Assembly: GCA_946480535.1 (NCBI GenBank)
Contig: CAMLKA010000045.1
Location: 1-5,104 of the forward strand
Origin: an uncultured Candidatus Saccharibacteria bacterium
GTDB taxonomy: Bacteria; Patescibacteria; Saccharimonadia; Saccharimonadales; UBA1547
DNA: 5,104 nucleotides
Direction of reading: 5' to 3'
Under the pieces are notes generated by a model. The model was not told the origin of the DNA. It searched no databases and saw nothing but the letters and a program-made list of their open reading frames with translations. This document shows, piece after piece, positions 1 to 5,078 of the stretch. Position numbers and translations under genes: made by a program. Within the stretch, counting starts at the first letter, position 1. Every line of letters begins with the position of its first letter.

Positions 1-226
1 GAATGGTGGGAATCGAGGTTTCGTTCTGGAACTTCTTCAGCTCTTTTGTGACTTGCGTCGATTCGGCGCTTGCCGGCAGGAAGGTTGTTTGGTCGTTGCT
101 CGCTACTTCGCTAATCTTTCCAAAGTAGGGGCCGCCTATGCCTCCGACGATAAACCATACAATAATGAGGAGCGCTGGAATGAGGATACGTAGGTATTTG
201 GGTGCAGTTTTTTTGCGGTCGTTCAT
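1..226 (-). CDS. MMPL-family (RND-type) membrane transporter, N-terminal 75 residues, truncated by the window edge
   Basis: The gene starts at an ATG at 224-226 and runs off the left edge. The visible protein begins MNDRKKTAPKYLR, followed by one hydrophobic segment at about residues 14-33 ending in GGIGGP. After it come Y34-F35-G36-K37, N44-D45 and a FLP-x-x-AES stretch at 49-56, leading into a charged, Gln/Lys-rich segment. This order (basic N-terminus, first TM, G-x-x-x-GK, ND, FLP-x-x-AES) is what I know from the start of MMPL/YdfJ-like proteins, which are large inner-membrane exporters of lipids or drugs driven by the proton gradient. The catalytic TM bundle lies outside the window, so substrate cannot be inferred. 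A TATACT -10 box ends 6 nt before the ATG and there is no Shine-Dalgarno, so the mRNA is probably leaderless. It is transcribed separately from the lipoprotein gene upstream, because a terminator lies between them. Confidence 0.75.
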   Translation of the reverse strand, partial: MNDRKKTAPKYLRILIPALLIIVWFIVGGIGGPYFGKISEVASNDQTTFLPASAESTQVTKELKKFQNETSIPTI

Positions 227-232
227 GTATTC

Positions 233-238
233 AGTATA
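233..238 (-). promoter_or_regulatory. -10 box TATACT of the MMPL gene, leaderless
   Basis: On the minus strand TATACT (5 of 6 to TATAAT) is followed by six bases and then the ATG at 226. A start point about 7 nt after the box falls on the A of the ATG, so the transcript would carry no 5' leader. I see no convincing -35 hexamer at 15-19 nt upstream and no TGn extension. Confidence 0.6.
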
Positions 239-285
239 CGGCACTAGGGCTCATTTTAGGGTGAAGCTTAAGCGTATCAACTATT

Positions 286-308
286 AAAAAACATCGCCAC
301 TGGCGATG
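286..308 (-). terminator. Rho-independent terminator downstream of the lipoprotein gene
   Basis: On the minus strand the perfect 7-bp stem CATCGCC/GGCGATG closes a 3-nt loop and is followed directly by six T (plus-strand A286-A291). It is a classical intrinsic terminator in the direction of the lipoprotein gene, and it insulates the MMPL promoter at 233-238. Its moderate GC matches the resident genes rather than the GC-rich lipoprotein gene, so it may predate that gene. Confidence 0.85.
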
Positions 309-332
309 ATATAGTACGAGGCAAAAGTTGTG

Positions 333-370
333 GGGCCGCCCCTCCCCTGAAATACAGGGAGGGACGGCCC
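333..370 (-). terminator. GC-rich terminator-like hairpin at the 3' end of the lipoprotein gene
   Basis: Arms 333-349 and 355-370 pair over about 16 bp with one mismatch (C339/A364) and one bulge (C347), around an AAATA loop. It begins about 10 nt after the lipoprotein stop codon. On the minus strand only TTTT appears some 6 nt beyond the stem, so it lacks a real U-tract. Very GC-rich, U-poor hairpins of this kind are typical downstream of actinobacterial genes. It was probably carried in together with the lipoprotein gene. A stability structure for the mRNA 3' end is an alternative. Confidence 0.7.
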
Positions 371-380
371 GTGTGAACGG

Positions 381-926
381 TTACGCGGAAGTCGACGTGT
401 CGTCGGGCAATTCGCTGATCTCCGGGAGCGGCCCGCCATCACACCAGGTGACGTACGGGTCCAGCGCCTCGCGGATGCCGACGTAGTCCGTAGACCACGG
501 CGCGGCGACCGTCAGCGACTGGTCGTAGCGGGACATGATCGCCACCGACAGACTACCGTCGTCCATGCTCTGCTCGTCGTAGCCAACGACGACGATGCAG
601 CGCTCGCGCAGCGCGGCGACTCCGATCCATCCCTGGTCGGTGTAGGCCGGGCCGGGCAGCTCGAAGCTGACATCGAAGCCGAGCTCCTCCGAGAAGTAGT
701 CCAGCTCAGGCTGAACCGACTCGGCAAGTTCGGCGTCGCGCCCCTCCACCCAGAGGACCATCTCGTCGTAGTCTTCGGCCTCGGTGGGCTCGATCGACTC
801 CGGCGACGATTCCGCGGTGGGCTTCTCGCTGGGCAGCGGGATCGCAATCGCACTGCTGCAGGCGGAGAGGGACACGGTTGCGGCAACGCACACAACCAAG
901 GACACCACGAGTTTGTTGAGGTTCAC
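381..926 (-). CDS. Putative secreted lipoprotein of actinobacterial type, likely horizontally acquired
   Basis: I do not recognise the family. With the GTG at 924-926 as start the protein has 181 residues. It opens with a textbook lipoprotein signal peptide: MNLNK, a hydrophobic core at 6-19, and the lipobox L20-S21-A22-C23, whose Cys would be lipidated so that the protein is tethered outside the cytoplasmic membrane. A Ser/Pro/Glu-rich linker (about 30-54) leads to a compact acidic domain (about 55-165) containing C110 and C162, which could form a disulphide, and W59, W100, W144 and W161. The tail is short and acidic. The reading frame extends upstream to a TTG at 962, but that TTG lies inside the -35 box, so the upstream start cannot be used from this promoter. 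Base composition is far more GC-rich than all neighbours (44 of 60 bases at 421-480), with codons ending mostly in G or C. The style is that of a Microbacterium-like actinobacterium. Function unknown; transfer from a host actinobacterium is an inference. Confidence 0.8.
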   Translation of the reverse strand: MNLNKLVVSLVVCVAATVSLSACSSAIAIPLPSEKPTAESSPESIEPTEAEDYDEMVLWVEGRDAELAESVQPELDYFSEELGFDVSFELPGPAYTDQGWIGVAALRERCIVVVGYDEQSMDDGSLSVAIMSRYDQSLTVAAPWSTDYVGIREALDPYVTWCDGGPLPEISELPDDTSTSA

Positions 927-933
927 GAGAGAT

Positions 934-962
934 ATTATACAATTTTTATAGTTTAAAGTCAA
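934..962 (-). promoter_or_regulatory. Strong sigma70-type promoter of the lipoprotein gene, leaderless GTG start
   Basis: On the minus strand TTGACT (957-962, 5 of 6 to TTGACA) is followed by a 17-nt AT-rich spacer (940-956) and a perfect TATAAT (934-939). Seven bases after TATAAT comes the GTG at 926, so the transcription start falls on or next to the start codon and no ribosome-binding site is present or needed. This is the best promoter match in the window. Its AT-richness contrasts with the GC-rich gene it drives. Confidence 0.88.
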
Positions 963-996
963 TTATTTATCAAGGATTCTCGCATTGACGATCAAT

Positions 997-1020
997 AAAA
1001 AAACGCCACACATGGTGACG
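997..1020 (-). terminator. Rho-independent terminator of tRNA-Glu
   Basis: Ten nucleotides after the encoded CCA the minus strand shows a stem CGTCAC/GTGGCG (six pairs, one of them G-U) with a CATGT loop, followed by seven T (plus-strand A997-A1003). It ends the tRNA transcript before the lipoprotein promoter. Confidence 0.85.
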
Positions 1021-1029
1021 TACTTTTAT

Positions 1030-1104
1030 TGGTGACCTCACGGAGAATCGAACTCCGATTGCCAGGATGAGAACCTGATGTCCTAACCGTTAGACGATGA
1101 GGCC
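1030..1104 (-). tRNA. tRNA-Glu, anticodon CTC, CCA encoded
   Basis: The minus strand folds into a complete cloverleaf. The acceptor stem is GGCCTCA/TGAGGTC, with one G-U pair at 2-71. The D arm carries the usual GGTTAGGA. The anticodon stem is TCAGG/CCTGG around the loop TTCTCAT. The T arm is CGGAG-TTCGATT-CTCCG, the discriminator is A, and CCA is encoded at 1030-1032. The anticodon CTC (plus-strand 1069-1071) reads GAG, giving glutamate. The tRNA body is 1033-1104. Its first three bases also belong to the outer stem of the palindromic element immediately upstream, so a read-through precursor could pair its leader with the tRNA 5' end until RNase P cuts. Confidence 0.97.
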
Positions 1105-1189
1105 ACATTGTGAGCGAAGTGTATTTTGAAAGTGTACTTTCAAAATCACTTCCGAGCAATGTGGCTGTATATGCGAAGCATATGAGGCC
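1097..1189. repeat. Structured palindromic element A, abutting the tRNA 5' end and flanked by 8-bp direct repeats
   Basis: The large hairpin has an outer stem 1102-1110/1157-1165 (9 bp), an internal loop, a middle stem 1116-1121/1147-1152 (GAAGTG/CACTTC), one bulged T, and a perfect 11-bp inner stem 1123-1133/1136-1146 with a 2-nt apex (GT). A small hairpin follows: ATATGC-GAA-GCATAT at 1169-1183, whose GCGAAGC core is known to form a very stable DNA mini-hairpin. The 8-mer ATGAGGCC occurs at both ends (1097-1104, inside the tRNA acceptor arm, and 1182-1189). No T-run follows, so this is not an ordinary terminator. The layout matches element B at 4965-5052. It could be a small mobile or structure-recognised element, or an operator for the tRNA promoter. 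Confidence 0.6.
1131..1159 (-). promoter_or_regulatory. Possible tRNA-Glu promoter inside element A
   Basis: On the minus strand TTGCTC (1154-1159) and TACACT (1131-1136) are 17 nt apart, giving a start near 1124 and a leader of about 20 nt before the tRNA. Both boxes are mediocre matches. A second TACACT at 1118-1123 would start nearer 1111 but lacks a well-placed -35. The tRNA could also be read through from the upstream operon, since no terminator with a U-tract separates them. Confidence 0.35.
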
Positions 1190-1234
1190 TTTGCTACTCG
1201 GGATATTCTACCAAAAATCCCCTCCCCTGTCCAC

Positions 1235-1900
1235 CTACACCAAATAAAGGACAGCTGTGACGATTGAAATAATCAACGCCATAATACCAACGCACGCAAT
1301 CTTCACACCAGATGTAAGCCGCGGTGATGACCAGACGAATACCATAACGAGACTATAAAGAACGCTCGCAAGAAGTACTGCCACTGCAACAATAAAGGCG
1401 TCGATGGTATGCTCGCCTGTGTGAAGGGGCTCTGTCAGCAAGAAAAGCGCGTTTAAGCTGAGGCCGAGGAGCGCTATCAGCGAAAGAACGAAAGGAAGCG
1501 CCTTCGTGCCGTGTGTATAGAAAATCTTATACGCATAGCGAAAACCTTTGTAGCTTAAAAACAGCGTAAATCCAATACCAATAAGAAGCGGCAGTGTCAT
1601 GAAACCGAGCGTTTCAATATCGAAATACTTTCCGGCGAACGTGACGAAGAGTGACATAACAATGATTGGCAGTGGAATAAGAAGCCCAATCGGAACAAAC
1701 CACTTACGAAGCGATAAGCTGATACGAAGCTGCTCTTCCTTCAGTTTTTTCTCGCGGTCATCGCGCGACATAATATCAACACCTTCCCAATCGGTGTGGG
1801 CGCGACGGTAAATGGTGGTGAGTTCGCTGTGGTCCTCGAGCTGCGAAATAGCACTCAATGCTTCATTGTCGGGTGCGTCGAGGCGATGGTCGCGGTCCAT
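1235..1900 (-). CDS. Five-TM integral membrane protein of unknown function, last gene of the signalling operon
   Basis: The 221-residue protein is not a family I recognise. Residues 1-66 are hydrophilic and highly charged, with a Lys/Glu/Arg-rich helix-like stretch (45-60, SRDDREKKLKEEQ), and probably stay in the cytoplasm. Five hydrophobic segments follow at about 68-90, 98-117, 133-155, 166-190 and 199-221, the last ending at the C-terminus. Conserved-looking polar spots are few: H130, E157/H160, and E163-H164 before TM4. The ATG (1898-1900) overlaps the receiver's stop codon in a TAATG arrangement, so translation is coupled and the protein should be made in proportion to the receiver. I infer that it belongs to the same pathway, as membrane target or regulator of the two-component pair, but no domain proves this. 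The upstream Shine-Dalgarno is weak, as expected for a coupled start. Confidence 0.85.
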   Translation of the reverse strand: MDRDHRLDAPDNEALSAISQLEDHSELTTIYRRAHTDWEGVDIMSRDDREKKLKEEQLRISLSLRKWFVPIGLLIPLPIIVMSLFVTFAGKYFDIETLGFMTLPLLIGIGFTLFLSYKGFRYAYKIFYTHGTKALPFVLSLIALLGLSLNALFLLTEPLHTGEHTIDAFIVAVAVLLASVLYSLVMVFVWSSPRLTSGVKIACVGIMALIISIVTAVLYLV

Positions 1901-2274
1901 TATGCGTCCAGGTGTTCAATCACTGAAAGGAGTTTATTTGGTGTAATCTCGGCTTTAATAAGATAGGCGTCGGCGCGCGCTTCCATGGCCATGCGTGATT
2001 CGTCGTCTTGTTCAAAGTTTGTCAGTACAATCACGCGCGAGTGAGGAATAAGGTCTTCCGCGCCACGGAGTGCATCAAGGATTTCAGAGCCGCGTCGTTC
2101 TGGGAGCATAACATCAAGAAGCACGAGGTCATATTGCTTGTTGCGGGCGGCAATGAGGCCGTCGTTACCGTCAACCATCCAGTCAACTTCATAGCCAGCT
2201 TTCTTGAGGCTGCGAACATACATTTCACCAATAAATCGGTCATCTTCGACAATAAGAATTGTTTTAATCGCCAC
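1900..2274 (-). CDS. Stand-alone response-regulator receiver (CheY-like), no output domain
   Basis: The protein has 124 residues, the size of one receiver domain. It contains the acidic pocket E10-D11-D12, the phospho-acceptor D54 in the LLLD-V-M-LP strand-loop, the switch Thr T85, the aromatic switch Y104 and the invariant K107 (Y-L-I-K). All catalytic residues are therefore present, and it should accept phosphate from the histidine kinase encoded just upstream. No DNA-binding, enzymatic or other output domain follows, so it must act by protein-protein contact, like CheY or Spo0F. The start is GTG (2272-2274), three bases after the kinase stop. An AGGGGA Shine-Dalgarno at 2281-2286 lies in the last kinase codons (Arg-Gly), 6 nt from the GTG, which supports this start and tight coupling. 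It overlaps the next gene by one base. Confidence 0.95.
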   Translation of the reverse strand: MAIKTILIVEDDRFIGEMYVRSLKKAGYEVDWMVDGNDGLIAARNKQYDLVLLDVMLPERRGSEILDALRGAEDLIPHSRVIVLTNFEQDDESRMAMEARADAYLIKAEITPNKLLSVIEHLDA

Positions 2275-2277
2275 GGT

Positions 2278-3846
2278 CTATCCCCTATACATATTATGGT
2301 TTTTGATCCAGCTGCCGTCGCTGCCGATCAAGGTTTCGTTACCATTATTACCTTGTTTAATCTTGTCTGCAACCGTCTTGTAGGTTGGGAGCGTCACAAT
2401 GAACGTCGATCCCCTGCCATCTTCACTTCGAACGCTAATGTTGCCACCGTGCGACTCGACAATCGCCTTGCTAATGTAAAGGCCAATGCCGGTACCAGCA
2501 ACGGTTTCGCGTGAACGGTGCGAGCGATAGAATTTTTGGAATAAGTTACTCACAACGCTTGAAGGCATACCGATACCGTGGTCTTCAACAATCCACTCAA
2601 CAGTGTCGCCTTTTGACGCAGCGCTCACGTTGATAGCGCCGCCTTCGTTGCTGTATTTAATAGCATTGTCGATGAGGTTACCGAAGACTTCTCCAAGGCT
2701 AGCCGTGTCGGCTGCAACGGTCGGAAGGCCGTCGGGTATATTTACAGAAAGCAGGCGGTTTTGCGAGCTTGCGCGGAGCCCCATGTCGTCACGGATGGTA
2801 TCGTACACCGCGCCAACGGTTGTTTCAGCAAGGTGCATGCGAAGGTGGCGGCGGTCATAGCGTGAGGTATTCAAGATGTTATTGATATATCCGGAAAGTC
2901 TATTGGCAGAAACGGCCAGGCGGCGGAATAGTTCTTTTTGGTCTTCCTGTAGAACTTCCGCAAGTTCGTCGGAAAGAACGTCGATGTAGCCACGGATAAC
3001 GGTAATTGGTCCGCGGAGTTCGTGGGCCGCGAAAGCAATAAAGTCGAGCTCTTCTTCGCCAATTTCGTAGAGGTGCGTGCGGTCGATGAGGGTAATGACC
3101 ATTTCACTTTCGGCGCCCTTATTATACGAAGCAATGACGTCAAAGAAGCGACGATTCTCTTCGTTAGGAAGCTTATTGGGAATCCGTGGCCATGTTTTTT
3201 CAGCATGAACAGCTGATTGTTCACATTCGTCCCACCACTTTTCAAGTGTGTCATTTTCGCCGAATAAAAGATCAAGCGATTGTATGCCATTCGTATCAAC
3301 TTTTAGTGGCGTTGCTTTGCTGGCGTACGTAATGACGCGGTCTTTACTCATAATGACAAAGCCGCAGATTGCTTGGTCGAGGGCGGTATTGAGGACTGAT
3401 TGAACGGTCGACGGTGTTGTTTGCACCCCCGTTTGTGCGGCGCCTTCTTCAATTGGGTCTTTCACTTCTGAGGCGAGTTGATACACGGTTTGAAGCACAG
3501 GCTTGAAACCGTTTTTCTCAAACTTTGCCTCATTTGGGTTAGGTGGTGTGGTGTTGGTTGGCTCGCCCGCGACGTGGACAAGCGCGGCAAGAAGGTGCTT
3601 GATTGGTCGAGCGATGAAATGGTAAATGATGACCGAAGCGACGATACCGAGAATGCTTTGTGCAATGAGCGTCGCAGTAAATCCAAGCGGGTTGTCATTG
3701 AAAAAGCCAGATGAACTGAGGAGTGCCGCAAGGGCAATAAGAATAAGAACCTGCAGTGCAATAATCAGCACGACAGCGGCGCGCTTAAAGCGTGGCCAAA
3801 AGTCTTTGACGAGTTGGGGTTTTGATTTGAGTGGGCTTACTGCCAT
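2278..3846 (-). CDS. Membrane-bound sensor histidine kinase with a PAS-like region
   Basis: The protein has 522 residues. Two hydrophobic segments (about 22-45 and 58-78) are separated by only about 12 residues, so there is almost no extracellular sensor; the signal probably comes through the membrane or a partner. Residues 79-95 resemble a short linker, not a clear HAMP. Residues about 148-258 look PAS-like (CGFVIMSKDRVITYAS, then a strand-rich end VITLIDRT). The HisKA H-box is FAAHELRGP, with the phospho-accepting His at 275. The HATPase region has the N-box Asn394 (NLIDNAIKYS), the G1 box DHGIGM at 422-427, the F-box LFQKFYR at 435-441, and the G2 box GTGIGL at 451-456. An unusual hydrophilic tail of about 30 residues (490-522) follows the kinase core. 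The ATG at 3844-3846 overlaps the DUF3048 stop by 10 nt. The partner is the receiver immediately downstream. Autophosphorylation should be intact. Confidence 0.95.
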   Translation of the reverse strand: MAVSPLKSKPQLVKDFWPRFKRAAVVLIIALQVLILIALAALLSSSGFFNDNPLGFTATLIAQSILGIVASVIIYHFIARPIKHLLAALVHVAGEPTNTTPPNPNEAKFEKNGFKPVLQTVYQLASEVKDPIEEGAAQTGVQTTPSTVQSVLNTALDQAICGFVIMSKDRVITYASKATPLKVDTNGIQSLDLLFGENDTLEKWWDECEQSAVHAEKTWPRIPNKLPNEENRRFFDVIASYNKGAESEMVITLIDRTHLYEIGEEELDFIAFAAHELRGPITVIRGYIDVLSDELAEVLQEDQKELFRRLAVSANRLSGYINNILNTSRYDRRHLRMHLAETTVGAVYDTIRDDMGLRASSQNRLLSVNIPDGLPTVAADTASLGEVFGNLIDNAIKYSNEGGAINVSAASKGDTVEWIVEDHGIGMPSSVVSNLFQKFYRSHRSRETVAGTGIGLYISKAIVESHGGNISVRSEDGRGSTFIVTLPTYKTVADKIKQGNNGNETLIGSDGSWIKNHNMYRG

Positions 3847-4958
3847 GTTACCGCCTTGCCGTTTGGAACGGCGGTAATCCAGGTTTGACCCCGCGCGAGT
3901 GGGACATCTTTTCCTTCTGCGTCGGCAAAGGTGATTTGTGCTGTTTTGCTTGGTTTGTTCCAGGTTACTTCTTGAACAGTACCATCTTGGAAGATGTACG
4001 CGCTGCCTGTTCCGATAGCGTTAATTTCAGTACGGTACCCGTCTTCAAGGACGGTTGATTGGTTGACGCGCAGTGCAATGACGACGCGTGGGCTGATTTG
4101 CCCGCCCTCTCTGTCCAGGTGTGGCTGGCCACCGAGCGAGCGATCGTAGGTGTTGGTCGAGGCATTGTATTTGTACGTGCTGTTATAGTTAACACTGCTC
4201 ACCGTCACACTAACGCTTGTTGCGTTTGGTGTGGTGCTAGCACTACTGTCTTTTCGGGTAAAGCCAGTAAAGGTTGAGCTTGTGTAGCCTTTCTTTACAT
4301 TCAAGGCGTCAAGTTTTTCGAAGCTTGTGTAGACATTGTGCGGTGCGTAACGGTCGGTTGCTCGCCAGTACGTTCCACTATTGAAGAATTGGTCGATGTC
4401 GCGGTAGCTTCCATTTCGCACTTCTTTCAGAGCTGCGGCACTCCCTCCGACATGGGCAATGCTGGCGTTAAACGCCGCTGCCCAGTCGACGTAGTACATA
4501 CGAACACTTCGAACCGGCCCAACGAGCTGTGGCTTTTGCTCTTGGTAGACAACGAGAAAACGCGTAATGCCACCTTCGGCGATAGCCTCAAAGACAACGC
4601 CGCTTTCTTTGAGTCCTGATTGCGGACGAGCACTTGGGCTATTTTCGATCATGACTGCCGTGACGGCTTGCTTCGTGGCAGCCTCATCGGTGACTCGGTT
4701 GCCTGTGAGGGGCGAGTAAAATTTTTCAGGCTCTGGCTGTGGTTCGGGCTTTGGAGTTTCAGCGACGCGAGCCGTTTCAACTGGCTGGGGGCTAAGGAGT
4801 GTATAGGCAGCGACCGCTCCCCCACTAATAGCGAGCAAGATAAGAACGCTGAAGAAAATCGTCAGTTTCTTATGGGCTTTTGCCCAAGCTTTAAATTTGT
4901 TGGTCTTTTTAGGACTATACGCGTCTAAAGTGACGCCTGTTTGTTTGCGTTTAAACAT
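3837..4958 (-). CDS. DUF3048 (YerB-like) membrane-anchored extracytoplasmic protein
   Basis: The protein has 373 residues from the ATG at 4956-4958. A basic N-terminus (about 1-31) precedes one TM segment (about 32-54), then a Pro/Glu linker (66-79). The rest should face outside. The N-terminal DUF3048 domain (about 80-210) shows VMIENSPSARPQSGL at 102-116, EAIAEGGITRFL at 124-135, GPVRSVRMYYVDWA at 147-160, H169-x-GG and RYAPHNVYT at 203-211. These are hallmarks I associate with the YerB family. The C-terminal half (about 240-373) is strand-rich and ends in RGQTWITAVP, as in the DUF3048 C-terminal domain. B. subtilis YerB is a lipoprotein of unknown biochemical role; here a TM anchor replaces the lipid. 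ATG 4964 is also in frame, but it directly abuts the -10 box and would lie upstream of the expected transcription start, so 4958 is preferred. It heads the operon with the kinase and receiver, suggesting a role in sensing at the cell surface. Confidence 0.92.
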   Translation of the reverse strand: MFKRKQTGVTLDAYSPKKTNKFKAWAKAHKKLTIFFSVLILLAISGGAVAAYTLLSPQPVETARVAETPKPEPQPEPEKFYSPLTGNRVTDEAATKQAVTAVMIENSPSARPQSGLKESGVVFEAIAEGGITRFLVVYQEQKPQLVGPVRSVRMYYVDWAAAFNASIAHVGGSAAALKEVRNGSYRDIDQFFNSGTYWRATDRYAPHNVYTSFEKLDALNVKKGYTSSTFTGFTRKDSSASTTPNATSVSVTVSSVNYNSTYKYNASTNTYDRSLGGQPHLDREGGQISPRVVIALRVNQSTVLEDGYRTEINAIGTGSAYIFQDGTVQEVTWNKPSKTAQITFADAEGKDVPLARGQTWITAVPNGKAVTWQ

Positions 4959-4964
4959 AAGCAT

Positions 4965-4973
4965 AGTATAGCA
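4965..4973 (-). promoter_or_regulatory. Extended -10 promoter of the DUF3048-kinase-receiver operon, leaderless
   Basis: On the minus strand TGC-TATACT forms an extended -10 (TGn-TATAnT). Six bases after TATACT (4965-4970) lies the ATG at 4958, the same spacing as at the MMPL gene. No good -35 is seen: TTTTCA at 4986-4991 with a 15-nt spacer is weak. The upstream half of the promoter lies in palindromic element B. Confidence 0.65.
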
Positions 4974-5052
4974 CGAGGAGACGAGTGAAAAGAGTACTGG
5001 TACTCTTTTCTGAGGCGACGAAGTGCTCTATGCGCGAAGGCGCAGTATGGCA
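4965..5052. repeat. Structured palindromic element B in the divergent promoter region, flanked by near-identical 9-bp direct repeats
   Basis: The large hairpin has an outer stem AGCAC/GTGCT (4970-4974/5023-5027), unpaired flanks that are instead direct repeats (GAGGAGACGA against GAGGCGACGA), and a perfect 11-bp inner stem GAAAAGAGTAC/GTACTCTTTTC with a 2-nt apex (TG). It is followed by a small hairpin TGCGC-GAAG-GCGCA at 5031-5044. The ends carry AGTATAGCA (4965-4973) and AGTATGGCA (5044-5052), 8 of 9 identical. The order and dimensions parallel element A although the bases differ. It lies between two divergent start sites, so it cannot be a terminator for either gene. A regulator-binding site controlling both is the conservative alternative. 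Confidence 0.55.
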
Positions 5053-5064
5053 GAGTTACAGGAG

Positions 5065-5070
5065 TATACT
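5065..5070 (+). promoter_or_regulatory. -10 box TATACT of the rightward gene at 5079
   Basis: TATACT ends 8 nt before the ATG at 5079, so the transcript starts at or within two bases of the start codon. An AAAGGA between box and ATG is too close (about 2 nt) to act as a Shine-Dalgarno. No recognisable -35 lies 15-19 nt upstream. Confidence 0.55.
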
Positions 5071-5078
5071 AAAGGAAT

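Noticed and set aside
512..942. Other long frames overlapping the lipoprotein gene
   Set aside because: They are Arg/Ser/Pro-rich translations typical of alternate frames in GC-rich DNA. Only the 381-926 frame has a signal peptide, lipobox and a matching promoter.
1102..1165. Reading the large hairpin of element A as a Rho-independent terminator of the signalling operon
   Set aside because: The hairpin runs straight into the tRNA with no T-run on the minus strand, and none of useful length on the plus strand. Its stem also includes tRNA bases.
1097..1189. Integron attC-like site
   Set aside because: The architecture of paired imperfect inverted repeats is suggestive, but the core GTTRRRY/RYYYAAC sites are not present and no integrase is visible.
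2008..2514. Long plus-strand open frame opposite the receiver and kinase genes
   Set aside because: It is antisense to two genes with complete catalytic motifs, has no promoter or ribosome-binding site, and its translation shows no recognisable domain.
4959..4964. Upstream in-frame ATG at 4964 as start of the DUF3048 protein
   Set aside because: It directly follows the TATACT box, so transcription would begin downstream of it. The ATG at 4958 has the same 6-nt spacing as the MMPL start.
4965..5052. Element B as a bidirectional terminator
   Set aside because: It lies between two divergent starts, so no gene ends into it on either strand.
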